The notes: a model not told the origin generated them from the letters alone. A DNA stretch of 64,000 nucleotides from Buddleja alternifolia (GCA_019426215.1 CM033391.1:18216708-18280707); one strand, 5' to 3'. Counted from the first letter of the stretch, positions 23,074 through 35,931 are shown. Program-made: numbers and translations.

Positions 23074-23316
23074 ATGAAAATCTTATCCTGGAATTGTCGT
23101 GGGATTGCCCATCCCACGACAAGACGAACTCTTAGGGCGCTTATTATCGAACGCAAACCGGACGTTGTCTTTCTCTGCGAGCTAAAAACTTCTCTTCTTT
23201 CTTCCCTCTCTTCTCTTCTTGACTTTCTTAATCTCTTTTCCAAGCATATTGTTCCGCCTTTAGGTCGCTCTCGTGGTCTTGGCTTAGCATGGAATAGCCA
23301 TGTTGAGCCAAAAACT
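23074..23316 (+). pseudogene. LINE ORF2, N-terminal part (endonuclease), cut by a solo LTR
   Basis: Starts MKILSWNCRG, the conserved beginning of apurinic-type L1 endonucleases (catalytic Asn within WNCRG), followed by RKPDVVFLCELK with the expected Glu. The solo LTR at 23317 interrupts it after GLAWNSHVEPK; coding resumes after 24765. Confidence 0.88.
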
Positions 23317-24765
23317 TGACACGAAAAATCCTTACGTGTTTGCACACCAAGTGGACTGGTCGTGTGTAGTAATAAAGTGGTTGTTTAAGTCCGAATTATC
23401 GATCCCACAGAGACTTGTATTTTAGACTTCTTGAATTTAAAGCAAGCAATAATTAAACTAAAATTAAAGATTTAATGATTTTAAAAGCAATAAAATAAAC
23501 TAAAACAAGAATTGACTCAAATATTATGGAAGCAAGATACAAGAAACAAGATATCAAAATCAAGATAGCTATGGAAGAGAGCAATTAAGACACATGTGCT
23601 GGCATAAATTAATCAATTTTCATTATAAACATGTTCTCATATTATTAGACTACTGTTGCTTTGGTGGAAAAAACCTTAAATAATTACTACCCGATGTCTC
23701 GGCTGTAATAATCCTATGACTAAGTGACGGTTCTCTAAATACGTCTATCCGAGAATCAAATCATTAACCATGCATTCACGTTTTAGAATTTCCCTGGATA
23801 AATCCAGCTAACTGCACCCGAAAATCTATACGTATCTCTAGGAGCAATTCCTCATATTTTTCGGATGATGTGATGATTTCTTTGAACCCTAACTTATATT
23901 CTCTCGAATGAATAAATTAGGCTAATTAGCAAGCATATGGTGATCAAACATATGATTGGAATTAAAGCACAAAATCAATACACAAAGCAACAATAGAATT
24001 AATATGAAAAATACAATTTATAACTCAAATATCATAATTTAGCCTCAACATGGCCTTAGTTCTAAGAATCTAATTCATCATAAAAGATAAAAGATAGAAA
24101 CTTAAATTAAGATTCATATTCATAGACAAAAATAAATCTAAATCGAAGAAACTCCCTCGTATTTTTTATGGTTGAACTTCGATCTTCATCTCTTCCATGC
24201 TTCTTGATTTCTTCACCTTCAAGGGCTTTTGAAAATCTTCATGAATATGTAAAAACGATGTTTAAACCCCATTAGGGCTCTATTCTATGTGTATTTGGTC
24301 TCTTAACCCTAGAGAACTGATCTAATATATATAAGGGTCGAAGGGGAAGACTCTAACTTGAATTAGATTTGGAAATTTCCAAAAATCTGCTATTTTTCCC
24401 GTCAGAACCAACGTCCGAACGTGAAGTACCCAACGTCCGTACGTTGGATGCAGTAGCACTTTCATTCTGCGCAGCGATATGGTTTCCTTCATAACGTTTT
24501 CTTAAGATCTCCGATTTAGGTGATTCAAGTTGCCACGTAAAGCTAAGACAGAGCTCTACAACGTTGTAGAAGAAACATTTGTCAAATTCCGTCTCTAAAT
24601 GCTCTAAAATTCTGCATTTCCTTCTAGTTTTCCTCAATTGCAATGATTTCTCACCTTTACTCAATAAGCACACAGATTAACCGCATGTATGGCATAAATC
24701 ATGCATAAACCAATGTAAATAACATAAATATGAGGCTCTAAAACATGTAAATCTCACACCTATCA
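23317..24765 (-). repeat. Solo LTR (1449 bp) in the LINE endonuclease
   Basis: TG...CA ends (tgacacg... and ...cacacctatca on the plus strand). Its plus-strand right end (ataaatatgaggctctaaaa) closely matches the right end of the solo LTR at 42318-44173, which places it in the same family and on the minus strand. No internal region or second LTR is present, so it is a recombination product. The flanks aaact and aagct suggest a decayed target duplication but leave the exact boundary uncertain by a base. Confidence 0.75.
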
Positions 24766-26771
24766 AGCTCCAAATCACTCTTGATTCCAAATTTCTCACC
24801 AATGCTCTCTTCACGCGAAAAGATAATTCTCTTCCCCGGCAGATCACCTGTGTTCATGGTCCGTGTAATCATTCTGCTAAACTCAAGTTCTGGGATATTC
24901 TCCTTGCCATTGGTAATACATTTGGTGGGCCATGGTTGGCTATTAGAGACTTTAATGTTGTTACTTCTGCTAATGAAAAAAAAGGTGGGAAAACTTTTGC
25001 ATCTTCGTCTAATGGAAGATTTAAAAATATTCTAGACGAGGGTGGGCTGATTGATTTAAGGTTTGATGGTAATCCCTATACTTGGAGTAATAAACGGGAT
25101 GGATGGGCTAATATCTAACTTCGTCTGGATCGTTGTGTGGCTAATACCGGTTTGATTGGCCTTTTTCCCCGTGCTTTTGTGTCTCACCAGCCTATGATTA
25201 ATTCGGATCACTCTCCGCTCCTTCTTACGACTGATTCGGAAGGTTTTGGAGGCCCTAAACTATTTCACTTTGAAAATATGTGGATCCGAGACTCTTCGTG
25301 TCAAGAAGTTGTTAAGGATTCATGGCTCAATAAAATTCGTAGTTCTCCATCGTTCATTCTTCATTCAAAAATCAAGTGTACTGGGTCTGCCCTTAGGATT
25401 TGGAATCGCTCTCGGTTTGGACACTGTCAATGTGACATTTCTCTTACCAAAAATCTCATCCAATCGATCCAAATCAAAGACAATACCATTGAGAATCACC
25501 AATGAAGACCTCAACGAGCTACTCAAACGCGAAGAGTTGATGTGGAGGCAGCGGGCTAAACAGAAATGGATTGAAGATGGAGACGCAAATACTCGTTTCT
25601 TCCATCTTTCGACCATTATCCATAGACGGTACAATACTATCTTATCCATTTGTAATTTCGATAATATTTTTGTGTCAAAGTGGCAAAATGTTGGTGCATG
25701 TTTTGATAGATTTTTTCAGGAGCTTTTCACTTCTTCCCTCTCCTCTTACCCTGAAAATCTTGAAAATTTGGTCCCCTGCATGATTACCAATGAGGATAAT
25801 AACTCGCTCTTAGCCATCCCCTCCCCCTCAGAAATTAAACATACGGTTTGGGCAATGGCAGCCAATAAAACGCCCGGCCCGACTGCATGTCGCCTTTGTT
25901 CTACAAGTCTTACTGGAATATTATTGGCAATGATGTTATCAAAGCCGTTACTCATTTTTTCAAAACGGGGCATCTTTTGAAAGCCATGAACCATACGTTT
26001 ATTACCCTTATTCCTAAAAATGACAAAGCTTCTCGTGTTGACCAATACCGCCCCATTAGCCTTTGTAATGTGAGTTATAAAGTCATTTAGAAGATTCTTG
26101 CCCTCAAAATCAAACCTCTTCTTGATAAACTTATCTCTCCTACTCAAACGGCTTTTGTTACGGGTAGAAACATCATTGATAATTTTATTATTTCACATGA
26201 ACTTATGCACACGATAACTAATCAAAGTGGTAAGAAATGGTACATGGCGATAAAAATAGACATGGCAAAAGCGTACGATAGGGTCGAATGGAATTTGTTA
26301 GTTGATATCCTCCTTAATTTTGGTTTTGATCCTATTTTTGTTGGTTGGATTCGGACTTGTATTGCTACTACTAGTTTCTCGACTCTTGTCAATGGCTCTC
26401 CTTTTAGTTTTTTCTCGCCTTCTCGGGGAATAAGGCAAGGTGATCCTCTATCACCTTACCTTTTCCTCTTGTATTTTGACCTTTTATCCTGTACAATTCA
26501 TAGGGTGGAAGAACACAATCTGATTCAAGGAGTCAAGATTAGTCGAAGCAGCCTGCCAATCACTCACCTCATGTATGCGGATGATCTTCTTATTTTTGGA
26601 CAAGCCGATGAAACTAATGTGAATAATATCCGAGAATGTCTTGAGGGCTATGGCAGCTGGTCGGGTCAGATTGTTAGCAAAGAAAAATCTATCATCCATT
26701 TCAGCAAAAATGTTCCTAGGTTATCCAGAAAATCCTTTTGTGTGAGGCTGGGCTTTCGAGAGTGCAATCAC
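24766..26771 (+). pseudogene. LINE ORF2, middle part (endonuclease end and reverse transcriptase)
   Basis: Across several frames one reads GGPWLAIRDFNVV, SDHSPLLL (endonuclease C-terminus), then RT blocks: QYRPISLCNVSYKVI, TGRNIIDNF, IDMAKAYDRVEW with its catalytic Asp, GIRQGDPLSPYLF and the active site LMYADDLLIF (26571-26600). Stops at 25116-25118 and 26088-26090 and frameshifts near 25500 and 25880 disable it. The LARD-like element enters at 26772, downstream of the YADD box. Confidence 0.9.
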
Positions 26772-29422
26772 TGATAAGAGGTGTTTTTACGTGTTTTTAA
26801 GACCGTAATTCTTATGATTTGGATTCACTTATTACTTAAATCATATCCCATTTGCATTTAATAGGTGTGTTAAGTGAATACAGGTAATAAATGAGAATAC
26901 ATGAAGAAAAGGGAAGAAAAACGATGCACAAAACAAGTTCAAGCATGTTTTTCAACACCTAGGCGGTTTATGCATCTCCTACCACATTCGAGCGATAATT
27001 TCGTACATTTCGAGACCGAATTAGACAAAGTTTCCTTCTACAAAGTTTTAGATGTATGTCTTTGTTTAAAAAAGGAACTTGAAACATCCAAATCGGAGGT
27101 CTATAGAGATAATTGTGAAGGAAATACGATTGCTGCGCCGAACAGAGAAGTACATGTGCCAGGATACGCCCCAGCGCCCTCCTAGTCATGCCTAGGCATG
27201 GATTGTCCGAATGTTACTCCTTTTTAGCCTAAATTCCAGCATTATATGATGGGTAAGAATCACTTTTGGCCATAATTCAGCACATGTGTTGAGGGGTTGT
27301 CATAAGTGTGTTTCTTGGTAGATTTACTTTATGGGCGCCAAATCAGAAACAACCTCCATGTTGAAACGTAATTTAGGTATACTTAGCGACCGAATTGGAC
27401 AAAATGTCCTTCTGGAAAGTTGTAGATATATGTTTTATCTGAACATGGGGACTTGAATCATCCAATTTGGAGATCTGTGGAGAAGGTTATGAGGAAAATA
27501 AGAGGTGTTTTTACGTGTTTTTAAGACCGTAATTCTTATGACTTGGATTCACTTATTGCTTAAATCATGTCACATTTGCATTTAATAGGTGTGTTAAGTG
27601 AAGACAGGTAATAAATGAGAATGCATGAAGAAAAGGGAAGAAAAACGATGTACAAAACAAGTTCAAGCATGTTTTTCAACACCTAGGCGGTTTATGCATC
27701 TCCTACCACATTCGAGCGATAATTCCGTACATTTCGAGACCAACTTAGACAAAGTTTCCTTCTACAACATTTTAGATGTATGTCTTAGCTTCAAATGGGA
27801 ACTTGAAACATCCAAATCGGAGGTCTATAGAGATAATTGTGAAGGAAATATGATTGCTGCGCCGAACAGAGAAGTACATGTGTCAGGATACGCCCCAGAG
27901 CCCTCCTAGTCATGCCTAGGCATGGATAGTCCGAATGTTACTCCTTTTCAGCCTAAATTCCAGCATTATATGATGGGTAAGAATCACTTTTGGCCATAAT
28001 TCAGCACATGTGTTGAGGGGTTATCATAAGTGTGTTTCTTGGTAGATTTACTTTATGGGCGCCAAATCAGAAACAACCTCTATGTTGAAACGTAATTTAG
28101 GTATACTTAGCGACCGAATTGAACAAAATGTCCTTCTGGAAAGTTGTAGATCTATGTTGTATATGAACATGGGGACTTGAATCATCCAATTTGGAGATCT
28201 GTGGAGAAGGTTATGAGGAAAATACTAAGACTGCACTGGAAAGCAAGAAAATGGCAGCATGCATGTGTTTTGTTGAAGTTTTCACATGGTTATGCTTGGT
28301 GGAATTCTTAAGGGCCGAAAGTTCAGCATTTTTTAGCTGATTGGAATCTTAAAAGCCAAACTTTAAGCATCACCTTAGGTGGAATTCTCATTGGGGAACT
28401 TTAATGGGAATTCTTAATGCATACTTTAGTGGAATTTTGGCTATAAAAGGAGGGGGAACCCATACTCTTCATCATTCACTATCAATTTCAAATTCTTGGA
28501 GGAGAGGGGGGGCAGCCCCTAATCTGATTTCTCCACCATTCATCACCATTCCTCATCACTCTTGGAGGGGAAAACTAGAGGAAGGAAAAGAGCTTGGGGA
28601 TTGAAGGCTCAACTTCAAGATCCATCATCATTCACCATTTAGGGAGTTTTTAAGAGCTTTTCATTTCATTTATGTCTGTGAATATTCCTCTTATGTCTTT
28701 TATGCTTTCAATTATGAACTAAATTCGTAAGACTAGGGTCATGTAAGGCCAAATTGTGATATATGCTTACAATAGATGATTGTTGAGGTTGTTCTTATAT
28801 TGTTATGTGATGTGAATTGTGTTTTTGTCTATCTTGCATATACTTGATCACTATATGTTAGAATCTTATGCCTAGGTTAATATTTCGGGAGAAAATTGAC
28901 TTAGGGTGCAAGAAATTCACATCATGACCCGCAACTAATGAGGAATTGCCCTAGACATAGGTAAAGATTCCCGGGTGAAGTCGTTCGATTCAAATCGAGT
29001 GAACTCTAGTACATTAATGCATGTTTAGTGGTTAGATTTCCAGATAGGGATATTTGGGAAATCACGATCTAAGTATAGGAGTTTATACGCGAGACATCGG
29101 TTATTCTCTACTTTAGGAGTTTTCACCATAACAATATAAGAGTAATTCTACAACAAGAGTCTTTATAAGTATATTTGATCAATTTGGACCTAGCATGTGC
29201 CTTAGTCTCCCTTTATAATTGGTTTTAATTCATTTGCATAACCTTGTTCTTATTGTACACGTTTTTACATTTAAGTTACTTTTATTGTAGTTGTTTTTTG
29301 TATAAAATCATAAACTAGAATTCAAGTCTCCGTGGTTCGACAACCCGGACTTTTCGTCCACACTTATTACTACACACGACTAGTGCACTTGCTATCATAG
29401 CACGTTAGCTTTTAGCGTGTCA
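26772..29422 (+). repeat. Rearranged 5' LTR: partial LTR (26772-27499) plus full LTR (27500-29422)
   Basis: The segment 26772-27499 is the first ~728 bases of an LTR. It stops after gaggaaaat and a second LTR starts with ataagaggtg at about 27500. The full copy is nearly identical to the 3' LTR, whereas the partial copy differs from both at roughly 30 positions. A TATAAAAG box sits at 28442-28449. The junction shows an ATA microhomology. Confidence 0.88.
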
Positions 29423-29428
29423 AGTTTT

Positions 29429-29447
29429 TGGCGTCGTTGCCGGGGAC
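29429..29447 (+). other. Primer-binding site (tRNA-Asp type)
   Basis: TGGCGTCGTTGCCGGGGAC starts 7 bases after the LTR. It is one base from TGGCGCCGTTGCCGGGGA, the complement of the plant tRNA-Asp 3' end, the site used by Athila-like gypsy elements. Confidence 0.8.
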
Positions 29448-29531
29448 TTGTTTAATTTTAGTTTTTGATTTTATTACAAGTTTTATGTATTTATTTTTTG
29501 TCTATTTTTTTTGTTGCACGATTACCTCGCA

Positions 29532-30461
29532 ATGGCTAGCAATTTTCCAGATATGACCCTTCCGGAGAATCAATTATGGCTGCAAAACATCATTCAATTT
29601 GCAAAGGATAGCAATTTCCCAGATATGACACTACCAGAGAATCAATTATGGCTGCAAAGCGTCGTTGAAGCATGTTATGCACAAGGGTTCTTTCCACAAC
29701 ATTACCAAGAAAGAATTCCTATGCTGGAGGAACAACGTGATAACTCCATTGGAGAGCTCCACCTTATGATGAAGGACGCATTGCGGGAAATGAAGGAGAT
29801 GAATCATCAACTCAAGCAACTAATGAGCGACATATCTGAGAAAGTACCATGGGCATCGCTTGGTACCACTGAGATAGATCAAAAGGAGGAATGCAACACC
29901 GTGACATTGAATGAAAGGAAGTTGAAAAATTCGAAAGCAAATTCCTCCAATGATGAGCATTTGACTCCTATCCTTTCTAAGGTTGTTGACATTCCTTTAC
30001 CATCTCCCCTAACCACAAGTGAATCGGTATTTGATGCCGATGATGGTAAGTTGTCCTTTAGTGTAGGAAATGACATGGTTATTTGTGATAGCTATGAGGT
30101 TTTTGAGCATCCACTTGATTTTGATTTGTATTTACACATTGATGCTTTTGATCCTTTTAGTGTTGAGCACTTTCAGGAAAAACGAACCAATCATCTTCTA
30201 CATCCCTACATCATGGACTCCGCATATGTCAAAGTGATGGGTGAAGAAAGTTCACACCATCACCCAACGCACGGGGAAGAAAGAGTAATTGAGGTGTTGA
30301 GGGACCATACAAAAATTCGGGAGTGGGTGATTGCTTGGTCCCAACCTATGGTATGTAGCACAAATGATGGGTCAACCTTCACTACCAATGGCCATAAGTT
30401 GAAGCGATACCCGAGAGTGAATTGGAGAATGAACAAGGCATTCATTCGGAAACTGCCTTAA
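29532..30461 (+). CDS. Single ORF of the LARD-like element, 309 aa
   Basis: The first in-frame ATG is at 29532. Residues 3-18 and 27-42 are the same motif (SNFPDMTLPENQLWLQ) repeated with a 24-residue period. Residues ~75-115 are charged and probably coiled-coil. The C-terminal TTNGHKLKRYP (about 284-294), followed after the stop by DNA reading VKLMTLKERFLGSNPSL in the same direction, resembles the tail of Athila/gypsy polyproteins. So the ORF looks like a fusion of a gag-like start and the very end of a lost pol. No catalytic motif is present; function is unknown. Confidence 0.55.
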   Translation: MASNFPDMTLPENQLWLQNIIQFAKDSNFPDMTLPENQLWLQSVVEACYAQGFFPQHYQERIPMLEEQRDNSIGELHLMMKDALREMKEMNHQLKQLMSDISEKVPWASLGTTEIDQKEECNTVTLNERKLKNSKANSSNDEHLTPILSKVVDIPLPSPLTTSESVFDADDGKLSFSVGNDMVICDSYEVFEHPLDFDLYLHIDAFDPFSVEHFQEKRTNHLLHPYIMDSAYVKVMGEESSHHHPTHGEERVIEVLRDHTKIREWVIAWSQPMVCSTNDGSTFTTNGHKLKRYPRVNWRMNKAFIRKLP

Positions 30462-32104
30462 AATAACTCGGTAAAGTCAAGCTAATGACTTTAAAAGAGC
30501 GCTTCTTGGGAAGCAACCCAAGTTTGTAAGTTTTGTTTTCTTTTTCCTTTCGTTTTTTTTTTGTTTAGTTTGTTTCTTTTTGTTGTATTCAAGCATGCAC
30601 TTTTGGCATGTATGTTTTCTTATGCTTGATGGTTTGAAAAGTTGAAGTGTTAGATATGATGCACATTTGGACCCCATGTTTAGAGATGCTTATTTTACTC
30701 GAGAGGAGGAGAAGCTTTGTAAGGATGCATTGAAAGTTTAAGGATGTTTTTCAACATTCTTGGGTGTAAGTGTTCTTGTACCGTTGTGTATGCTTGTCGT
30801 AACAACATTAGGGACAATGTTGGATTTAAGTTTGGGAAGAGTATCTATTTTGAATATTGAAAATGCAATCCTAATTTTTAACTTGAATTTGGGGAAAGTT
30901 TGTTTGATATCATGTTTATATGCTTCTTTGTTAAGAAAATCAAGCATGAAAAATTTTTAGTCCTTCCAATTGATGCATTGAAATTGATTGACTTGGAAAA
31001 ATGGCATGAATTCTTGAAATAATCTGAATTTAATGGAATATATATCTTTGAAATTGCTCGTGGAGACCTTAGACTAGAATTGATTCTTTAGATGATTCAC
31101 AATGCACTTAAATCGAAGGTAGAGGAGTTGAGAGGATAACCATCTTGAGACACTTAAGGAATTATTCCCAGAAATATTAATTTAGATTTCTCATAAGGTT
31201 ATAAGTTGAGTAGTAATTTTATATGCTAACAATGAATTGAAAAGGTTGAATTTTGGTATGACCAAAAGTGGTCAGGCTAATACGTACCGGAGGTGAAAAG
31301 TTTCATGCCTATATACTGTACTATTATGCTAATTTGAGCTATGCTCAAGCCAAAAGAAGTGAATTGTTTAAAAGATCTAGTTTTATTTCGTGGTCTTTGA
31401 TACTCGAGTGATTAAATCCTTAGGAGTGTTTCTACACTTAATGACCCAAAACTATCTAGTTTGGGAGTCATTGGTCTAAAACTTGTTACATGGGTGTCAT
31501 AGAAAGCCTAATGGAATAAAACATTGCACATGATCTAGCCTTAATAAAGTTTAATGGAAATTCCATATGAATTGAATGTTGAATATTTGAGATAATGAAA
31601 TTTAAATGGCTATGAGATTTTCTATAATTCTTGTGCCTTGTGTTTGATCAAAAGTTGATAGATATGGGATTAATGTCCAAAATTTGGTAAGGATGCCTCT
31701 CGACTATAATACCCTAGATTTATTTTTCACTATACCCTAGGGAGTCGTTTCAAGTATTGGTGTCACATGAGCAAAAGTAGTTGATATGTATACATATATT
31801 TGTGAACTTTAAAAGGTTGATTTTATGCCATTCATTCTTGTTGATCATATTGAGATGTGTTGATTCGGTTGGGATTGAGAATTTGCTAGATTTTGTGGGT
31901 ATATCGTATGCAAACCCTCACGAGACTATAACTCGTCCTTTGAGGTAACTCAAAGGTTTAAAGGCTTGTTGCACCCGCTAAGTGCAATCGTTTACTCCAC
32001 GAAAGTGAGTTAGTTAGTTGTTTTGTTTTCTCCCATTGAATGATGTTGGTCTTGCCTTATAGCTCTTATTGCTCGAGGTCGAGCAATTGATAAGTTTGGG
32101 GGTG
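30462..32104 (+). other. Non-coding interior of the LARD-like element
   Basis: No ORF of note. The stretch aaagagcgcttcttgggaag (about 30494) and the phrase ttagggacaatgttggattt (about 30809) are characteristic of the 3' non-coding part of Athila-type derivatives. It ends in the purine tract before the 3' LTR. Confidence 0.6.
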
Positions 32105-34032
32105 TGGATAAGAGGTGTTTTTACGTGTTTTTAAGACCGTAATTCTTATGACTTGGATTCACTTATTGCTTAAATCATGTCACATTTGCATTTAATAGGT
32201 GTGTTAAGTGAAGACAGGTAATAAATGAGAATGCATGAAGAAAAGGGAAGAAAAACGATGTACAAAACAAGTTCAAGCATGTTTTTCAACACCTAGGCGG
32301 TTTATGCATCTCCTACCACATTCGAGCGATAATTCCGTACATTTCGAGACCAACTTAGACAAAGTTTCCTTCTACAACATTTTAGATGTATGTCTTAGCT
32401 TCAAATGGGAACTTGAAACATCCAAATCGGAGGTCTATAGAGATAATTGTGAAGGAAATATGATTGCTGCGCCGAACAGAGAAGTACATGTGTCAGGATA
32501 CGCCCCAGAGCCCTCCTAGTCATGCCTAGGCATGGATAGTCCGAATGTTACTCCTTTTCAGCCTAAATTCCAGCATTATATGATGGGTAAGAATCACTTT
32601 TGGCCATAATTCAGCACATGTGTTGAGGGGTTATCATAAGTGTGTTTCTTGGTAGATTTACTTTATGGGCGCCAAATCAGAAACAACCTCTATGTTGAAA
32701 CGTAATTTAGGTATACTTAGCGACCGAATTGAACAAAATGTCCTTCTGGAAAGTTGTAGATCTATGTTGTATATGAACATGGGGACTTGAATCATCCAAT
32801 TTGGAGATCTGTGGAGAAGGTTATGAGGAAAATACTAAGACTGCACTGGAAAGCAAGAAAATGGCAGCATGCATGTGTTTTGTTGAAGTTTTCACATGGT
32901 TATGCTTGGTGGAATTCTTAAGGGCCGAAAGTTCAGCATTTTTTAGCTGATTGGAATCTTAAAAGCCAAACTTTAAGCATCACCTTAGGTGGAATTCTCA
33001 TTGGGGAACTTTAATGGGAATTCTTAATGCATACTTTAGTGGAATTTTGGCTATAAAAGGAGGGGGAACCCATACTCTTCATCATTCACTATCAATTTCA
33101 AATTCTTGGAGGAGAGGGGGGGCAGCCCCTAATCTGATTTCTCCACCATTCATCACCATTCCTCATCACTCTTGGAGGGGAAAACTAGAGGAAGGAAAAG
33201 AGCTTGGGGATTGAAGGCTCAACTTCAAGATCCATCATCATTCACCATTTAGGGAGTTTTTAAGAGCTTTTCATTTCATTTATGTCTGTGAATATTCTTC
33301 TTATGTCTTTTATGCTTTCAATTATGAACTAAATTCGTAAGACTAGGGTCATGTAAGGCCAAATTGTGATATATGCTTACAATAGATGATTGTTGAGGTT
33401 GTTCTTATATTGTTATGTGATGTGAATTGTGTTTTTGTCTATCTTGCATATACTTGATCACTATATGTTAGAATCTTATGCCTAGGTTAATATTTCGGGA
33501 GAAAATTGACTTAGGGTGCAAGAAATTCACATCATGACCCGCAACTAATGAGGAATTGCCCTAGACATAGGTAAAGATTCCCGGGTAAAGTCGTTCGATT
33601 CAAACCGAGTGAACTCTAGTACATTAATGCATGTTTAGTGGTTAGATTTCCAGATAGGGATATTTGGGAAATCACGATCTAAGTATAAGATTTTATACGC
33701 GAGACATCGGTTATTCTCTACCTTAGGAGTTTTCACCGTAACAATATAAGAGTAATTCTACAACAAGAGCCTTTATAAGTATATTTGATCAATTTGGACC
33801 TAGCATGTGCCTTAGTCTCCCTTTATAATTTGTTTTAATTCATTTGCATAACCTTGTTCTTATTGTACACGTTTTTACATTTAAGTTACTTTTATTGTAG
33901 TTGTTTTTTGTATAAAATCATAAACTAGAATTCAAGTCTCCGTGGTTCGACAACCCGGACTTTTCGTCCACACTTATTACTACACACGACTAGTGCACTT
34001 GCTATCATAGCACGTTAGCTTTTAGCGTGTCA
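32105..34032 (+). repeat. 3' LTR of the LARD-like element (~1.93 kb)
   Basis: Starts tggataagaggtg, ends ttagcgtgtca and has TATAAAAG at 33052-33059. Its first ~1.19 kb is identical, as far as I can read, to 27500-28686; the last ~0.74 kb differs at about nine positions. Confidence 0.9.
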
Positions 34033-35931
34033 ATCACAAAAGTAAACATCATGGTCTCCCATTTTGTAAGCCGGCTTCAAAGATGGCGGATTACTCGGAG
34101 CTTATTGACAGAATTAGCCGCAAGCTTAGTGGATGGAAATCTAAGTGTTTGGCCCAAGTTAGTCGCAATGTGCTTATTAAAAGTGTGGCTCAATCGATTC
34201 CGAATTATTTTATGTCCTTATATCTTTTGCCAGTTTCTGTGTGTGATAAGGTGGATCAAATTATTCGTAATTTTTGGTGGGGCGATAAGGAGGGACATCG
34301 CGGTATTCATTTTAGGAGTTGGGAATTTCTCTGTATGCCTAAGGATTGTGGAGGTTTGGGTCTGAGGAGGATGAAAGACATGAATAGGGCTTTAGTATCT
34401 AAACTGGCATGGGGAGTTTGTGATGATTCAGCCTCTACCTGGAAAACTCTTCTTATATCCAAATACCTTAAAGATGATCAGCTCCTTAATCAAAATGAGA
34501 CACCGAGATCCTCTTCAAAAATTTGGAAAAGCATCGTCAAGGGCAAATCTATAGTGGAACTCGGTCTGTGTTATGTGATCTCAGCGGGAGGTCATATTCG
34601 TACGTGGGAGGACCCGTGGATCCCAACTATTGAGGATTTTAAACCTTCTGCTCTTCATCTCTCAGATTCGGACAAGGCCCGCTCTTACTCTACTCAATTT
34701 TTCGTAAACCAGACGTCGTCTACATGGAATATTGACAAGCTTCACTCTTTCTTTTCCCATAACATGATTTCAGAAATTCTCAAAATAAGAATTCCAGCTC
34801 CGCTGGAACCCAGAGGATCCTTTGGACCCCCTCCAAATCAGGTTCGTTTTCGGTCTCTAGTGCATATAGACAGGACCAAAGTGTTAGGTTTAGTGAAGAG
34901 CGGTTTGGGGAGAAAACCTTCTGGAATAGACTTTGGAAAGCTAAATTGCATGAAAGATTAAAATTCTTTCTTTGGAAAATTGCAGTTGGTATCCTCCCTA
35001 CTTGTGATAAACTTTTGAGATTCATGCCTCATATGATTCCTTGTGTCTGCTTTGTGGTAGAGAGACAGAAACAATTGATCATATTTTCCTATCTTGTAAT
35101 TTCTCTAGAAGATTGTGGTGGAGTTCTAAGTGGGCTTTTAGATTGGATAAATATCAAAACTGGAACATTACTCAATGGCTGGAATTTATTTTGGATCAGT
35201 GCAATCCGGCTTTTGAATCGATGGCTCAAAATCTTGAATTTACTGCTTATGCAGCTGTGATTCTAGATAGTACATGGAAATATCGGAACAAAGTGCTTCA
35301 TGGTGAAACCCTGGATTCTAGTGAGGCCCTCATTTTCCAAGTCGATTGTCGTGTTAAAGAGCTCCTCCCGTGCCAGATTTTGAAGATCAAGAAGTCAATC
35401 CGGAGGGAACCTGACCCGGATTTGGAGATGTTGAGCCCTTCTACTTTGATTGTTAATGTTGATGCTGCCTTCAAGGATGGTCTTATGTGTGTGGGGTTGA
35501 TTTTTCGGGGTGTCAAAGATTCCTTCATCTTTGGGGCTACCAATTTTGGTCATGCAGTGGATGCTTGCGAGGCCGAGTCAATGGCAATCCTTGAAGCTTG
35601 TTTGTGGTTGCAACATGCTAATGCTGAAGATGCCCTAATCCAAAGTGATTGCCTTGTAGCGGTGAATAATGTGATCGAGTCCTCCATGGCGATTGATTGG
35701 AGATATCGAGTTACAACATTGGCTATTAGGCAACTTTTTGCCATCTTCCATAAATGGAAGATCCGTTTTGTTAATCATAATATGAATTCGGTGGCCCATA
35801 ATATTTGTAGTTGGGGCTTTGAGAGAAAGTGGTCGGGCCCTATTCCACTTGATTCTATTCCTTCGAGCTTGTTTTGTAATGAAGGGATTATCCCTAACAT
35901 TGTTTTTTCCCGGTCATCCGGTTATGGTTGA
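34033..35931 (+). pseudogene. LINE ORF2, C-terminal part (zinc-finger linker and RNase H)
   Basis: Coding resumes directly after the LARD insertion with ISRKLSGWKSKCL and FWWGDKEG, typical of the L1 region after the RT. It then passes a frameshift near 34810-34960, a zf-RVT-like segment (CLLCGRETETIDHIFLSC, 35041-35097) and an RNase H domain: LIVNVDAAFKDG (35448-35483), EAESMAILEAC with its Glu, QSDCLVAV with its Asp, and HNMNSVAH. The stop at 35929-35931 is followed by the poly-A tail. Confidence 0.9.

Larger units (their letters stand above)
26767..34037 (+). mobile_element. LARD-like LTR retrotransposon (26772-34032) with target duplication ATCAC
   Basis: The element proper is 26772-34032; atcac occurs directly before (26767-26771) and after (34033-34037). 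It has a 5' LTR region, a tRNA-Asp-type primer-binding site, an interior of about 2.7 kb with one 309-aa ORF and no pol enzymes, a purine tract (gtttgggggtg, about 32094-32104) and a 3' LTR of about 1.93 kb. This matches the Athila-related large non-autonomous derivatives of plants. The 5' LTR region (2651 bp) is longer than the 3' LTR because a diverged LTR front of 728 bp precedes a full copy. It disrupts the LINE reverse transcriptase. Confidence 0.92.

Noticed and set aside
26901..27185. 94-aa frame (MKKREEKRCTK...) seen three times
   Set aside because: It lies inside the LTR and recurs only because the LTR recurs (27625, 32235). It lacks domain features and is upstream of the TATA box.
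28404..28604. 66-aa frame repeated at 33014
   Set aside because: Another LTR-internal frame spanning the TATA box; conserved only by LTR identity.
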